Notes under the pieces: model-generated
Database searches by the model: none
Told to the model about the DNA's origin: nothing
The model's input: the letters and a program-made list of their open reading frames with translations, nothing else
Shown: one piece after another, positions 1 through 6,358 of the stretch
How the letters are laid out: every line of letters begins with the position of its first letter
How positions within the stretch are numbered: the first letter of the stretch is position 1
DNA from: Methanobacteriota archaeon
Lineage (GTDB): Archaea; Halobacteriota; Halobacteria; Halobacteriales; Halalkalicoccaceae
Direction of reading: 5' to 3'
DNA: 16,170 nucleotides
Assembly (NCBI GenBank): GCA_022561895.1
Contig: JADFQH010000029.1
Coordinates: forward strand, 1-16,170
Translations under genes and position numbers: made by a program

Positions 1-427
1 TCTCGAGGGTGCCGAGACAGTCCTGGACGGTCACCACACGCGTTCCGTCCGAACAGGGCGCGACGGTTCGCAGCGATTGGTCGTCGTAAACCGCGAGACA
101 CATGATCGGGAGCGTGATGGTCTCGACGGGGTCGGCGTCGGTCATTGAGGATCGTTGGTGACGTGCGAAGCCGGGCCGGAGTTCGCGCTCGTTGTCGCTC
201 GCCCACGTTCGAAATGCGTCGAACGCCTCCCACGTGTCGGTCGCTTCTCGGTCGGTTGCAGGAACGGAGACGCGCTGTTCCCACGTTTGGATGGCGAGGT
301 CGTCGATCGTTCCCGCCGCACGGCACTGATGAAGCCGATCGGCGAGTTGGAGCTGTGCACGCCGGATTTCAGGGGGAACGGAGCTCCGCAGCCAGAGGTC
401 GACCCGTCGAGTTGACTCATCACTCAT
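1..427 (-). CDS. Haloarchaeal HTH-domain protein, 5' part only (runs off left edge)
   Basis: An open frame runs on the minus strand from ATG at 427 to the window edge, giving 142 codons with no stop. It begins MSDESTRRVDLWLRSSVPPE and continues through TWEQRVSVP, EAFDAFRTWA, TLPIMCLAVYDD and SDGTRVVTVQDCLGTLE. This layout (an N-terminal 'L-LR-S-PP--RR' segment, a 'TWE-RV-VP' strand, an 'AF-AF--WA' helix, then 'LP--CLAVY-D') resembles a family of haloarchaeal proteins annotated as HTH domain proteins of unknown target; I recognise it by pattern only. The ATG at 145 (MTDADPVETI) lies in the same frame and is an internal methionine. The C-terminal end is outside the window. The promoter region carries one arm of an inverted repeat. 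Regulator is an inference from the family name. Confidence 0.72.
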   Translation of the reverse strand, partial: MSDESTRRVDLWLRSSVPPEIRRAQLQLADRLHQCRAAGTIDDLAIQTWEQRVSVPATDREATDTWEAFDAFRTWASDNERELRPGFARHQRSSMTDADPVETITLPIMCLAVYDDQSLRTVAPCSDGTRVVTVQDCLGTLE

Positions 428-436
428 GGCTCGGTC

Positions 437-522
437 TCATAGGGTCGGTTGGAACGATGTCCCGATCAATCGAAGTAACGTACCGCGATGGGGGGTGCAA
501 CGACTTCCGACCGACCCTATGA
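437..522. repeat. 18-bp imperfect inverted repeat between the HTH gene and the HEPN remnant
   Basis: The left arm at 437-454 (tcatagggtcggttggaa) and the right arm at 505-522 (ttccgaccgaccctatga) are reverse complements at 17 of 18 positions, separated by 50 bp. The left arm lies 10-27 nt upstream of the ATG at 427, over the expected promoter of that minus-strand gene. The right arm ends 2 bases from the TAA of the HEPN frame. It could be an operator pair or a transcript-end hairpin; the sequence does not decide. Confidence 0.7.
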
Positions 523-523
523 A

Positions 524-891
524 TTACGCCAACGCTTCCATATCCGAGACGAAGGTTTTCGTCCGCTCGTAGAGCGCATTGACATCGACATCAAGCGGTT
601 CGTGTTCGTAGTCCGCAGTCGTCCAGTAGGTTTGCATCTCGTTTAGAAACCGACCATCGTCCCCGGATGCGTCGCCCTTCTTGACGATCTCCCGGCCGAA
701 TAAGGAGACAACACCTTGTGCGTGTTCGGGTCGAACCCTCTCGTATGGAGCGCTGCACGCGCTGCATGGAAACACGCATAGTAGAGCCGATTGACGATGA
801 GCTTCTCCGTTACATCGACTTTTCTGAGTTCGGTGACATCCGAAAGGGCATCGTATGCCTCTTCGAGTTCCTCGTTCGCGTACTCATCCAT
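524..891 (-). pseudogene. HEPN-domain toxin (HepT-like), frameshifted
   Basis: The first part reads from ATG 891 (MDEYANEELEEAYDAL...) through NRLYYACFHAARAAL to GFDPNTH. The second part, one frame over, reads GVVSLFGREIVKKGD through FLNEMQTYWTTADYEH to SDMEALA and stops at TAA 526-524. HEPN proteins normally read R-Y-A-FHAARA-L followed by TH-G-V-S-FG-EFVK, so the two halves are one gene. The break falls between CAC (720-718) and GGT (715-713), where one base is missing; restoring it gives about 122 aa. The N-terminal part keeps the HEPN RNase signature R-x6-H (RLYYACFH). It starts 8 nt inside the end of the upstream MNT gene, so the two were co-translated. Family knowledge: HepT toxins are RNases neutralised by MntA. 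As written, the protein loses its C-terminal half. A sequencing error at this base is possible. Confidence 0.85.
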
Positions 892-1210
892 ACGAACGTC
901 CCTCGCTCAGGACGTTTTTCAGAAACGGAAACTCCTGTCGTGACTCGAAATACGCTTTCGTCTGCATATGCGGCGTAATAACCACGTCGTGTTCGAGACC
1001 GATATCGAAGGCCAGTTGGAACAGCTCACCCGTGTCGTCCTTCGAGTCGAGGACGATGAGGATATCCACGTCCGACCGTTCGGTCGCGTCGCCTCTGGCG
1101 ACACTCCCATATAAAATGATCTCGTGAATTCGCTCGTCGAGGGCGTCTTGGGCAGCCCGCGCGAACTCTTCGAATGCTCGCTCGCGCCGCTTGGTTGCCT
1201 CCGTACTCAT
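884..1210 (-). CDS. MNT-family minimal nucleotidyltransferase (MntA-like antitoxin)
   Basis: This 108-aa protein carries the polymerase-beta-type motif GSVARGDATERSDVD, a match to GS-x10-D-x-D, in which the two aspartates bind metal and the GS binds the nucleotide phosphates. A third acidic strand is suggested by LEHDVVITP. The size fits minimal nucleotidyltransferases, which lack the substrate-binding domain. It is followed with an 8-nt overlap by a HEPN gene, the standard MNT-HEPN toxin-antitoxin pairing. In characterised relatives MntA inactivates HepT by adding AMP units. Here the antitoxin frame is intact while the toxin is broken. The start ATG at 1210 has a TATA-like hexamer (TGAATA, minus strand 1238-1233) about 28-23 nt upstream, overlapping the end of the MFS gene, so it may have its own leaderless promoter or be read from MFS. 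Membership of the family is secure; the antitoxin role is inferred from pairing. Confidence 0.88.
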   Translation of the reverse strand: MSTEATKRRERAFEEFARAAQDALDERIHEIILYGSVARGDATERSDVDILIVLDSKDDTGELFQLAFDIGLEHDVVITPHMQTKAYFESRQEFPFLKNVLSEGRSYG

Positions 1211-1231
1211 ACGTTCTAGTTCGTCGTCCTC

Positions 1232-2536
1232 CTATTCAGACCCATCGGTCAGAACGTCAATCCGAGCCTCATACCGGTGCAGCCAGACCGCACAGAGCAG
1301 TCCAACGAACCCACAGGCCGCGCCAATGGCGAAGGCGACCCGGTAGCCGAACTGGGTGTAGATCCGCACGCCGTCGATGAGTTCACCCGTCCAGTAGGCG
1401 TCGAGCGCGAAGCCCATGATCGCGGGGAGGGCCGCCGCTCCGAGGAACGCCGCGCCGTTGATCGTTCCGGTTGCGACACCGCTTGCACTCGGCGGATGGC
1501 GCTCTTTGGTGATCGTATAGCTGAGGACGAATCCACCGAGGAGTGCGCCGACAAGGAAGTACGCGATGGCAACGACAGCAAGGGGCGGGTCGCCGAGGAG
1601 TGCGATCGTCCCGAGGGCGGCGGTGTAGCCCACACCCCCAAGGATCATGAGTTCGGTCCGCCGTCCGATCCGGTCGGAAAACCAGCCGATCGCGGGCGGG
1701 CCGACCATCACGCCGAGGCTTCCGACAAGGGTAAAGAGCGAGGCGTAGGCGACGGAGGTGTCGTAGGTCTGGACGACGTAGGGGATTCCCCAGAGTCCGA
1801 AGAGGGTGAGGTTCAGCCCCGAAGCGCAAAAGAGCATGAGGCTGACGACCCACGTGACGCGATCCGCGAGAACGTTTGTGATATGATCGCTGACGGTCCG
1901 CAGATCCGGCGTCGGTCGGTCGGGAACGCCTTCGATCTCGGGGAGTCCGGCCCGGCGTGGGGAGTCCCGGACAAACACCAGAGTACAGGCGGCGAGTGCG
2001 AGACCAAAAACACCGAGACCGCCGAGGGTGGTACGCCAGCCAGTTGAATCGACGACGACCGCAAGCGGGGTTGTCGCAAGCATGCCGCCGACTCCCGAAA
2101 TCGCAAAGGAAAATCCAGTGACGGTGGCGAACTCCTCAGCACGAAACCAGTTCGCACAGAACTTCAGAATCGAGACGAAGATGACGCTCCCGCCGAGTCC
2201 GATCAGCGTGCGGGCCGAAAAGGCAGCGAAATAGCTCCCGGCGAGGGCGAACCAAATGCCACCAAGACTCATGACCGCACCGCCGACTGCGGCGGTGATC
2301 CGCGGGCCGACCCGGTCCGCGAGAATGCCGGTTGGAATCTGCATCATCGCGTAGATCCAGAAGAAGGCGGCGTGAAGCGTGCCCAACTGGGTCCCGGAAA
2401 TGAGAAACGCCGCCATGAGCTGGTCGGTGATGACCGCCGTCGAGAGCCGGTAGACGTTGACGAGTAAGAAGACTCCTGCTAAAATTCCCCAAAAGAGCCA
2501 GCGAAGCGTGTTCGGATCGCGGAGACGGCTGGACAC
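1232..2536 (-). CDS. MFS transporter, substrate unknown
   Basis: This 434-aa hydrophobic protein has the length and two-half layout of a 12-helix major facilitator. The conserved motif A occurs twice, after TM2 (GILADRVGPR, residues 70-79) and after TM8 (GWFSDRIGRR, about 284-293), each with the D-R-x-G core. A hydrophilic loop at about residues 193-215 (DSPRRAGLPE...RPTPDLR) separates the halves. The early segment VNVYRLSTAVITDQL and the WIYAMMQIPTG stretch resemble anion/sugar-acid-type facilitators, but the substrate cannot be read from sequence. The start is GTG at 2536; the ATG at 2555 is in another frame. It ends 21 bp before the MNT gene and starts 60 bp after tspO ends, all on the same strand, so tspO-MFS-MNT could be partly co-transcribed. 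It acts in the cytoplasmic membrane. Confidence 0.92.
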   Translation of the reverse strand: MSSRLRDPNTLRWLFWGILAGVFLLVNVYRLSTAVITDQLMAAFLISGTQLGTLHAAFFWIYAMMQIPTGILADRVGPRITAAVGGAVMSLGGIWFALAGSYFAAFSARTLIGLGGSVIFVSILKFCANWFRAEEFATVTGFSFAISGVGGMLATTPLAVVVDSTGWRTTLGGLGVFGLALAACTLVFVRDSPRRAGLPEIEGVPDRPTPDLRTVSDHITNVLADRVTWVVSLMLFCASGLNLTLFGLWGIPYVVQTYDTSVAYASLFTLVGSLGVMVGPPAIGWFSDRIGRRTELMILGGVGYTAALGTIALLGDPPLAVVAIAYFLVGALLGGFVLSYTITKERHPPSASGVATGTINGAAFLGAAALPAIMGFALDAYWTGELIDGVRIYTQFGYRVAFAIGAACGFVGLLCAVWLHRYEARIDVLTDGSE

Positions 2537-2596
2537 GCTCCCAGTCGATTCTCATCTATGGAAAGCGTTCGGTAATCGGAAATCGAGAATCAACAA

Positions 2597-3100
2597 TCAG
2601 TTGAGCTGCCACAGCGAGTAGTTCAACACCGCAGCGAAGCTGACCCACGCGAGGTAGGGAACGAGTAGCAGAGCTGCCCGGCGATCCACACGATCAAAAG
2701 CGGCGATGGTGGCGACGATCAGCACCCAGAGGACGCAGATCACGACGAGCGCGAGCAGGAGCTCCTGTGCGGCGAAGAAGGTCGGCGACCACGCGACGTT
2801 GAAGATCATCTGGAGGGCAAAGAGGCCCAGAGCGACCTTTACGACCCGGTTTTCGAGGCCTTGTCGGTAGACCAGATAGACGGCGATCCCCATGAGCGAA
2901 AACAACAGCGTCCAGACGATTCCGAAGGTCGCGTCGGGTGGGTAGAACCACGGCTTATCGAGTGCCTGAAACCACGCGCTGTCGGGGGTCGTAAACGGCA
3001 CACCCAGCGCGCCGATCAGGTTTATCAGTACGGCGGCCGCGAGCGCGCCGAGGATCTCTCGACGACTGATCCGGAAACCTGCGACGGAAACGTCTGTCAT
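2597..3100 (-). CDS. tspO: TspO/MBR family membrane protein
   Basis: This 167-aa, five-helix membrane protein has the family hallmarks: WFQALDKPWFYPPDATFGIVW, the LLFSLMGIAVYL helix, the MIFNVAWSPTFFA segment and the C-terminal PYLAWVSFAAVLNYSLWQLN. Length matches bacterial and archaeal TspO (about 155-170 aa). Family knowledge: TspO binds tetrapyrroles and, in photosynthetic bacteria, acts as an oxygen- or light-linked sensor; vertebrate homologues bind cholesterol and porphyrins. Its haloarchaeal role is not established. The start ATG at 3100 has a TATA-like TTATTG on the minus strand at 3129-3124 (29-24 nt upstream), inside the 33-bp gap after truD, so a separate leaderless transcript is likely. 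It could also be read through from truD. Confidence 0.93.
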   Translation of the reverse strand: MTDVSVAGFRISRREILGALAAAVLINLIGALGVPFTTPDSAWFQALDKPWFYPPDATFGIVWTLLFSLMGIAVYLVYRQGLENRVVKVALGLFALQMIFNVAWSPTFFAAQELLLALVVICVLWVLIVATIAAFDRVDRRAALLLVPYLAWVSFAAVLNYSLWQLN

Positions 3101-3123
3101 TCTCGTCAGTAGGAGCGCAACGA

Positions 3124-3129
3124 CAATAA
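3124..3129 (-). promoter_or_regulatory. Probable TATA element of tspO
   Basis: TTATTG on the minus strand lies 29-24 nt before ATG 3100, the expected distance for a leaderless haloarchaeal transcript. It sits in the short truD-tspO gap. Confidence 0.45.
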
Positions 3130-3133
3130 CATT

Positions 3134-4474
3134 TCAGCCGAGATCGCGGGGATCGCATTTCAGGTACTCCCTCAGGAGAACGGTCGCATAGGAGCCACTG
3201 GGCAGCGAAAAGTCAAAAACTAGTGGACCGCGCTCGATCGTGAGATCGGTGGTGAGCAGGATTGCCCGGCGCGTGCCGGTCGAGTGAAACTCATCGGGCA
3301 GGTCGAAATCGGCAGGTGAGATTCCGGCCTCCGAGAGGACCGCGCGCTCGATCTCGCCCGGTTCGCCCTCGCCGAGTTCGGTTTCCGTTCCGACGAGCGG
3401 CGCGGTGACGAAGGCTCGTCCGCGCTCGATGTGGCGATTGACCGTCTCGACGCGGGTTTCGGTCACTCGTTGGGTTCGACTCGTGTCGGGACGAGCGAGT
3501 CCTTTCGGAGCGTCTGAATCAGCGAAACAGACCACGTCGCCCACGACCGCACGATCAAAAGGTAACCCTCGATCGAGGCGTTCGCTTAGGATTCGGTTGA
3601 AAAGATACGACTGACCGGCGTTGACGAACAATCGTTGAAGATTGGTTGGAGCGGTTTCGAGCGCCTCTCGGAAGTCTTCGGGACGCTCCGCACCGTCTTC
3701 TACCAGCCGATGGAGCATGGCCCGCTCGTAGCCCAGTTTGCGTGGAAAGCGTTCGAGCGCACCCTGCCAGTCGGTTGTCTCATCAATATATGTTCGCGCC
3801 GCCTGCGTGTCCTCGGGTTCGGTCTCGCGGGGACCGCCCAAATAGGCCATCACCGCTCCGCGCCAGTCTCCGCGGGCGACCGCGAGGCCTACCTCGTGGG
3901 TGACTGGCCGCAGGCTACCGAAACGCTGCTGGCCGAAGTAGTTCGGGATTCCAATCGATCCGCCGCCGAACTCTCGCAGTTCCTCGGTAATTTCCTCGAC
4001 CCTTTCGAACTCGTCATCCGAACCATCTCTAACTGTGATCTCGAACCCGTTGCCTGCGAGATCTCCGAACTGGAGATCCCGGCCAGCCCGTCCGACGACT
4101 TCGATTTTCGCACCCCGGATCTCCGGAATTTCGGTGGGATCGGCCTTCATCACGCTAACAAGCTGTGTGGTGACAGCGCGTTTGTCCTTCGTCCCGGCCC
4201 ACGAGACGCGCTCGCGGCTGATCGCCATCGCGTCCGAAAGCCGTCGGGCGAAGTCGTTGGTGTCCCAGCCGTCGAGCGTCGCCCGGATCACGATGTGGGG
4301 GTAGGCGTCGGGATCAGCGTCGATCGGCTGGGTTTCGAACTTCTCGATTTCTTTCACTCGAAAATCCTCGTTTTCCTCGCGGACCTGCCCACCGATTCCA
4401 TCCGAGCGGCTCACGTAGTAGGCCATGGCGACCTCACGCTCGGTGGGATGGGCGGGTCTAAGGCGATCGTTCAT
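3134..4474 (-). CDS. truD: tRNA pseudouridine(13) synthase TruD
   Basis: TruD isomerises uridine to pseudouridine at tRNA position 13 (or 35 in some archaeal tRNAs). The 446-aa protein shows the N-terminal YYVSRSDGIGGQVREENEDF segment, then the catalytic motif WAGTKDKRAVTTQ with the nucleophilic aspartate at residue 97. The TruD signature NYFGQQRFGS and the helix LFVNAGQSYLFNRILSERL follow, and the C-terminal domain ends PSGSYATVLLREYLK. I chose ATG 4474 (MNDRLRPAHPTEREV) because haloarchaeal homologues begin just before the RPAHPTE segment and because TTATCC lies 28-23 nt upstream; an in-frame start at 4537 would add 21 unconserved residues. The first 15 codons and the promoter lie within a 96-bp sequence repeated 708 bp away. 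The gene itself is intact. Confidence 0.95.
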   Translation of the reverse strand: MNDRLRPAHPTEREVAMAYYVSRSDGIGGQVREENEDFRVKEIEKFETQPIDADPDAYPHIVIRATLDGWDTNDFARRLSDAMAISRERVSWAGTKDKRAVTTQLVSVMKADPTEIPEIRGAKIEVVGRAGRDLQFGDLAGNGFEITVRDGSDDEFERVEEITEELREFGGGSIGIPNYFGQQRFGSLRPVTHEVGLAVARGDWRGAVMAYLGGPRETEPEDTQAARTYIDETTDWQGALERFPRKLGYERAMLHRLVEDGAERPEDFREALETAPTNLQRLFVNAGQSYLFNRILSERLDRGLPFDRAVVGDVVCFADSDAPKGLARPDTSRTQRVTETRVETVNRHIERGRAFVTAPLVGTETELGEGEPGEIERAVLSEAGISPADFDLPDEFHSTGTRRAILLTTDLTIERGPLVFDFSLPSGSYATVLLREYLKCDPRDLG

Positions 4475-4525
4475 GTTCGCTTTCTTGGCGGCGAGCGGAT
4501 AACGCTCTCGGAGCGAGCAGCTATC
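4430..4525. repeat. 96-bp direct repeat, copy A (truD start and promoter)
   Basis: This block matches 5138-5233 at 86 of 96 positions with no gaps. It covers the first 15 codons of truD, its leader and its TATA-like element. Two runs are identical: 32 bp ending at 4470 (starting gctcggtggg) and 27 bp starting at 4477 (tcgctttctt). Similarity ends abruptly on both sides. Confidence 0.93.
4497..4502 (-). promoter_or_regulatory. Probable TATA element of truD
   Basis: TTATCC on the minus strand lies 28-23 nt before ATG 4474. The same hexamer at the same spacing is preserved in the repeat copy at 5205-5210. Confidence 0.45.
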
Positions 4526-4566
4526 GAGTGACAACAAATCGTGAATACAAAAGGATGATAGGTTGA

Positions 4567-5007
4567 TTACCCGCTTTCGACTTCGACTTCTATCCAGTAG
4601 TACGCGTTTTCATACTCGATGTACTGTGTATAACAGTCCGTGTCGAGAAGGGCTGGACTTTCATCTGTTTCGAAAGTGCCTGAGTCTTCTGCTTCGAAGT
4701 CAGCGTCTTCGATTGCTTCTTCGACTTCATCCTGCACATCATCTGGTAGTTCGTCAAAGTAACAGACCTCCTCATTGTCTCCAACGCTATCTTCGGGTGC
4801 ATCGATGAGAAGTCGGTAGGCAGATGAGTCTTCCATCCCATCGTCTTCGCCGGAGTCATCAGCATCATCGGAATCATCGGTGGTGGTTTCGTTTTCGTTG
4901 TCGACGATATCATCATCCCCGTTGTCAGCGGAGCCGGAGGAGTCATGGACACAACCGACAACAGCTACAGTGAGTAAGCAGCACGAAACAAATTTACGCC
5001 GTTTCAT
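4567..5007 (-). CDS. Tat-type lipoprotein, highly acidic, unknown function
   Basis: The 146-aa product starts MKRRKFVSCCLLTVAVVGC: a twin-arginine motif (RRKFV), a short hydrophobic stretch and a lipobox VVGC, so it should be exported by Tat and lipid-anchored at residue 19, the common haloarchaeal arrangement. Residues about 22-60 form a D/E/S/T/N-rich linker, then a small domain carries two cysteines (EVCYFDELP and TDCYTQYIE) that could form a disulfide. I do not recognise the domain. The gene sits in the segment between the two truD repeats and looks imported: line 4681-4740 has 29 G+C in 60 bases against 41 in 60 at 3361-3420 in truD. A candidate TATA (TTTAGT, minus 5036-5031) lies 29-24 nt before ATG 5007; the duplicated truD promoter may also read into it. 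Confidence 0.82.
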   Translation of the reverse strand: MKRRKFVSCCLLTVAVVGCVHDSSGSADNGDDDIVDNENETTTDDSDDADDSGEDDGMEDSSAYRLLIDAPEDSVGDNEEVCYFDELPDDVQDEVEEAIEDADFEAEDSGTFETDESPALLDTDCYTQYIEYENAYYWIEVEVESG

Positions 5008-5182
5008 GCTCAGTAAATATATTAATGGCTACTAAAGTTTTTGGTAGCTCAATTGCTATTTTGCCCTGTGCAGGAATTGGCGGAGGTTCTCTATCTCGGG
5101 CGCGGATGTCCCTTCTCACGCAGTTAGGGAATTGCTCGACCTCATGCTCGGTGGGATGGGCGGGTCTAAGGCGATCGTCCAT
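4994..5182 (-). pseudogene. Duplicated 5' fragment of truD with its promoter
   Basis: From ATG 5182 the frame reads MDDRLRPAHPTEHEV, matching the first 15 residues of TruD (MNDRLRPAHPTEREV), then diverges completely at EQFPNCVRRD and stops at 4994, overlapping the first codons of the lipoprotein gene by 14 nt. The promoter hexamer TTATCC is retained at 5210-5205. It therefore looks like a truncated truD start that could be transcribed and lead directly into the lipoprotein frame. The 62-residue product has no recognisable domain beyond the shared leader. Confidence 0.7.
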
Positions 5183-5233
5183 ACTCGCTTTCTTGGCGGC
5201 GAGCGGATAACCCCCTCGGAGCGAACGATTATC
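5138..5233. repeat. 96-bp direct repeat, copy B (next to the DAO gene)
   Basis: This is the partner of 4430-4525 with an offset of exactly 708 bp and 10 mismatches. The right edge is 17 bp from the start of the divergent oxidoreductase. Without the insert, truD and that gene would be divergent with about 68 bp between their start codons, which suggests that copy B marks the ancestral intergenic region. Confidence 0.93.
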
Positions 5234-5250
5234 CTATGGGCCGGTGAGAC

Positions 5251-6327
5251 ATGGACATGCACATCGTGATCGTCGGCGGGGGCGTGATCGGGACCGCCCT
5301 CACGGCTGCTCTTTCCGACCGAACCGAGGTGACACTGCTCGAACGGGGTTCGTTGGGAGAGGGAACGACTGCAGCCTCGATGGCGATGATCCACCGCCAG
5401 CAGCCGATCCCTACGAATTACGACCAACGGCTGCGGAGCCTCGCGTGGGAACAGTACAGGCCGGATCTCGACGAACTCACTCACACCCGAATCGGCTCGC
5501 TGTACGTCGCCGAAACCGAGACGTTCGCAGACCAGTTGTGCGAGGCAGCACCCGCCCTCGCGGAGTGCGGCGTCGAAACCGCTTTTCTCACAGACGACGA
5601 CCTCTCGAAATTCGGGATCGACGAGGGAATCGGCGGGATCTACACACCCGAAGAGGGCTACTTCGAACCGGACGAACTCGTCGAGTTCTTCGCCGCCCGC
5701 GCCCGCGAACGCGGCGCGCGGCTCGAAACCGGGACCGAAGTGACTGGAATCGATCCCGGCGAGCCGGTCACAGTCCAGACGGCAGATGATCGGATCGAGG
5801 CGGATGCGGTCGTCAACGCCGCGGGACCGTGGGCACCAGCGGTTGATCGGCTCGTCGGGCTCGACTTTCCGCTTCGTCACACCCGAGGCCCGATCCTCTC
5901 TTTCGAGACGGGTTCGACAAAACCGAGGCCGTTCACCCTGTTCGAGCGCGGGCTGTACTGTCGGAGCCACTCCGAAGGACTCTACGTCGGTCGCTTTGCC
6001 ACCGATTTCGCCGAGGGCGAATCCCTCGATCCCGACGAGCGCCGCGCAATTCCCGAGGAGTTTCACGAAGAAGTCAGGGAGTTCGCCACGGCAGTGCCCG
6101 CGATCGCCGAAAACCCCATTCTTGACGAGTGGGTCGGAGTTCGAACCGTCACGCCGGATGGCCGCCCGCTGGTGGGCGAAACGAGTGTTGAAGGGTACTA
6201 CGTTGCGACGGGGATGAGCGGGCTTGGCGTAACCCTCGCACCTGCCGTCGCCGATCTGCTTTCCGATCAGCTCTCAGGAACCGACCGCGAACTCATAGAG
6301 CCGCTCTCACCCGCCCGGTTCGCGTAA
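5251..6327 (+). CDS. FAD-dependent oxidoreductase, DAO / glycine oxidase-like family
   Basis: This 358-aa soluble flavoprotein starts with a Rossmann dinucleotide-binding motif (HIVIVGGGVIGTAL, glycines at 9, 11 and 14), with Glu31 ending the second strand (LLERG) to hold the FAD ribose. A second FAD segment is VNAAGPWAPAVDRL, and the C-terminal RTVTPDGRPLVGE...YYVATGMSGLGVTLAPA is the typical flavin-closing motif of the D-amino-acid oxidase/dehydrogenase family (glycine oxidase, sarcosine oxidase, DadA relatives). An amine or amino acid is the likely substrate, but no specific one can be read. ATG 5257 (MHIVIVGGG) is a possible alternative start. It is divergent from truD and the lipoprotein. 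Its stop codon is followed at once by the promoter of the next gene. Confidence 0.9.
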   Translation: MDMHIVIVGGGVIGTALTAALSDRTEVTLLERGSLGEGTTAASMAMIHRQQPIPTNYDQRLRSLAWEQYRPDLDELTHTRIGSLYVAETETFADQLCEAAPALAECGVETAFLTDDDLSKFGIDEGIGGIYTPEEGYFEPDELVEFFAARARERGARLETGTEVTGIDPGEPVTVQTADDRIEADAVVNAAGPWAPAVDRLVGLDFPLRHTRGPILSFETGSTKPRPFTLFERGLYCRSHSEGLYVGRFATDFAEGESLDPDERRAIPEEFHEEVREFATAVPAIAENPILDEWVGVRTVTPDGRPLVGETSVEGYYVATGMSGLGVTLAPAVADLLSDQLSGTDRELIEPLSPARFA

Positions 6328-6328
6328 C

Positions 6329-6334
6329 TTTATA
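6329..6334 (+). promoter_or_regulatory. TATA box of the 6359 gene
   Basis: TTTATA lies exactly 30-25 nt before the GTG at 6359 and begins 2 bp after the preceding stop codon. The spacing supports a leaderless GTG start and a transcript separate from the oxidoreductase. Confidence 0.65.
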
Positions 6335-6358
6335 CGCGATGGCGGGACCAACGGGAGC

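Noticed and set aside
142..423. 93-codon minus-strand frame (MMSQLDGST...)
   Set aside because: Its Ser/Arg/Pro-rich composition is that of an out-of-frame reading. The real frame is the neighbouring one starting at ATG 427, which stays open to the window edge.
1277..2047. 256-codon plus-strand frame opposite the MFS gene
   Set aside because: It is rich in E/G/D/R without any fold pattern and is antisense to a motif-complete transporter.
3635..4531. 298-codon plus-strand frame opposite truD
   Set aside because: It lies wholly antisense to a clear TruD and shows no domain; it is the usual mirror frame in high-GC coding DNA.
4650..4960. Short plus-strand Leu/Arg/Ser-rich frames opposite the lipoprotein
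   Set aside because: They are complements of the acidic codon runs in the lipoprotein linker and have no independent support.
4430..5233. Insertion sequence interpretation of the repeat-flanked segment
   Set aside because: There is no transposase, no terminal inverted repeats and the direct repeats are far too long and too diverged for a target-site duplication.
5116..6066. 316-codon minus-strand frame opposite the DAO-family gene
   Set aside because: It has no recognisable domain and is antisense to a complete FAD enzyme. Its only TruD-like relation is the repeat at its end, read in a different frame.
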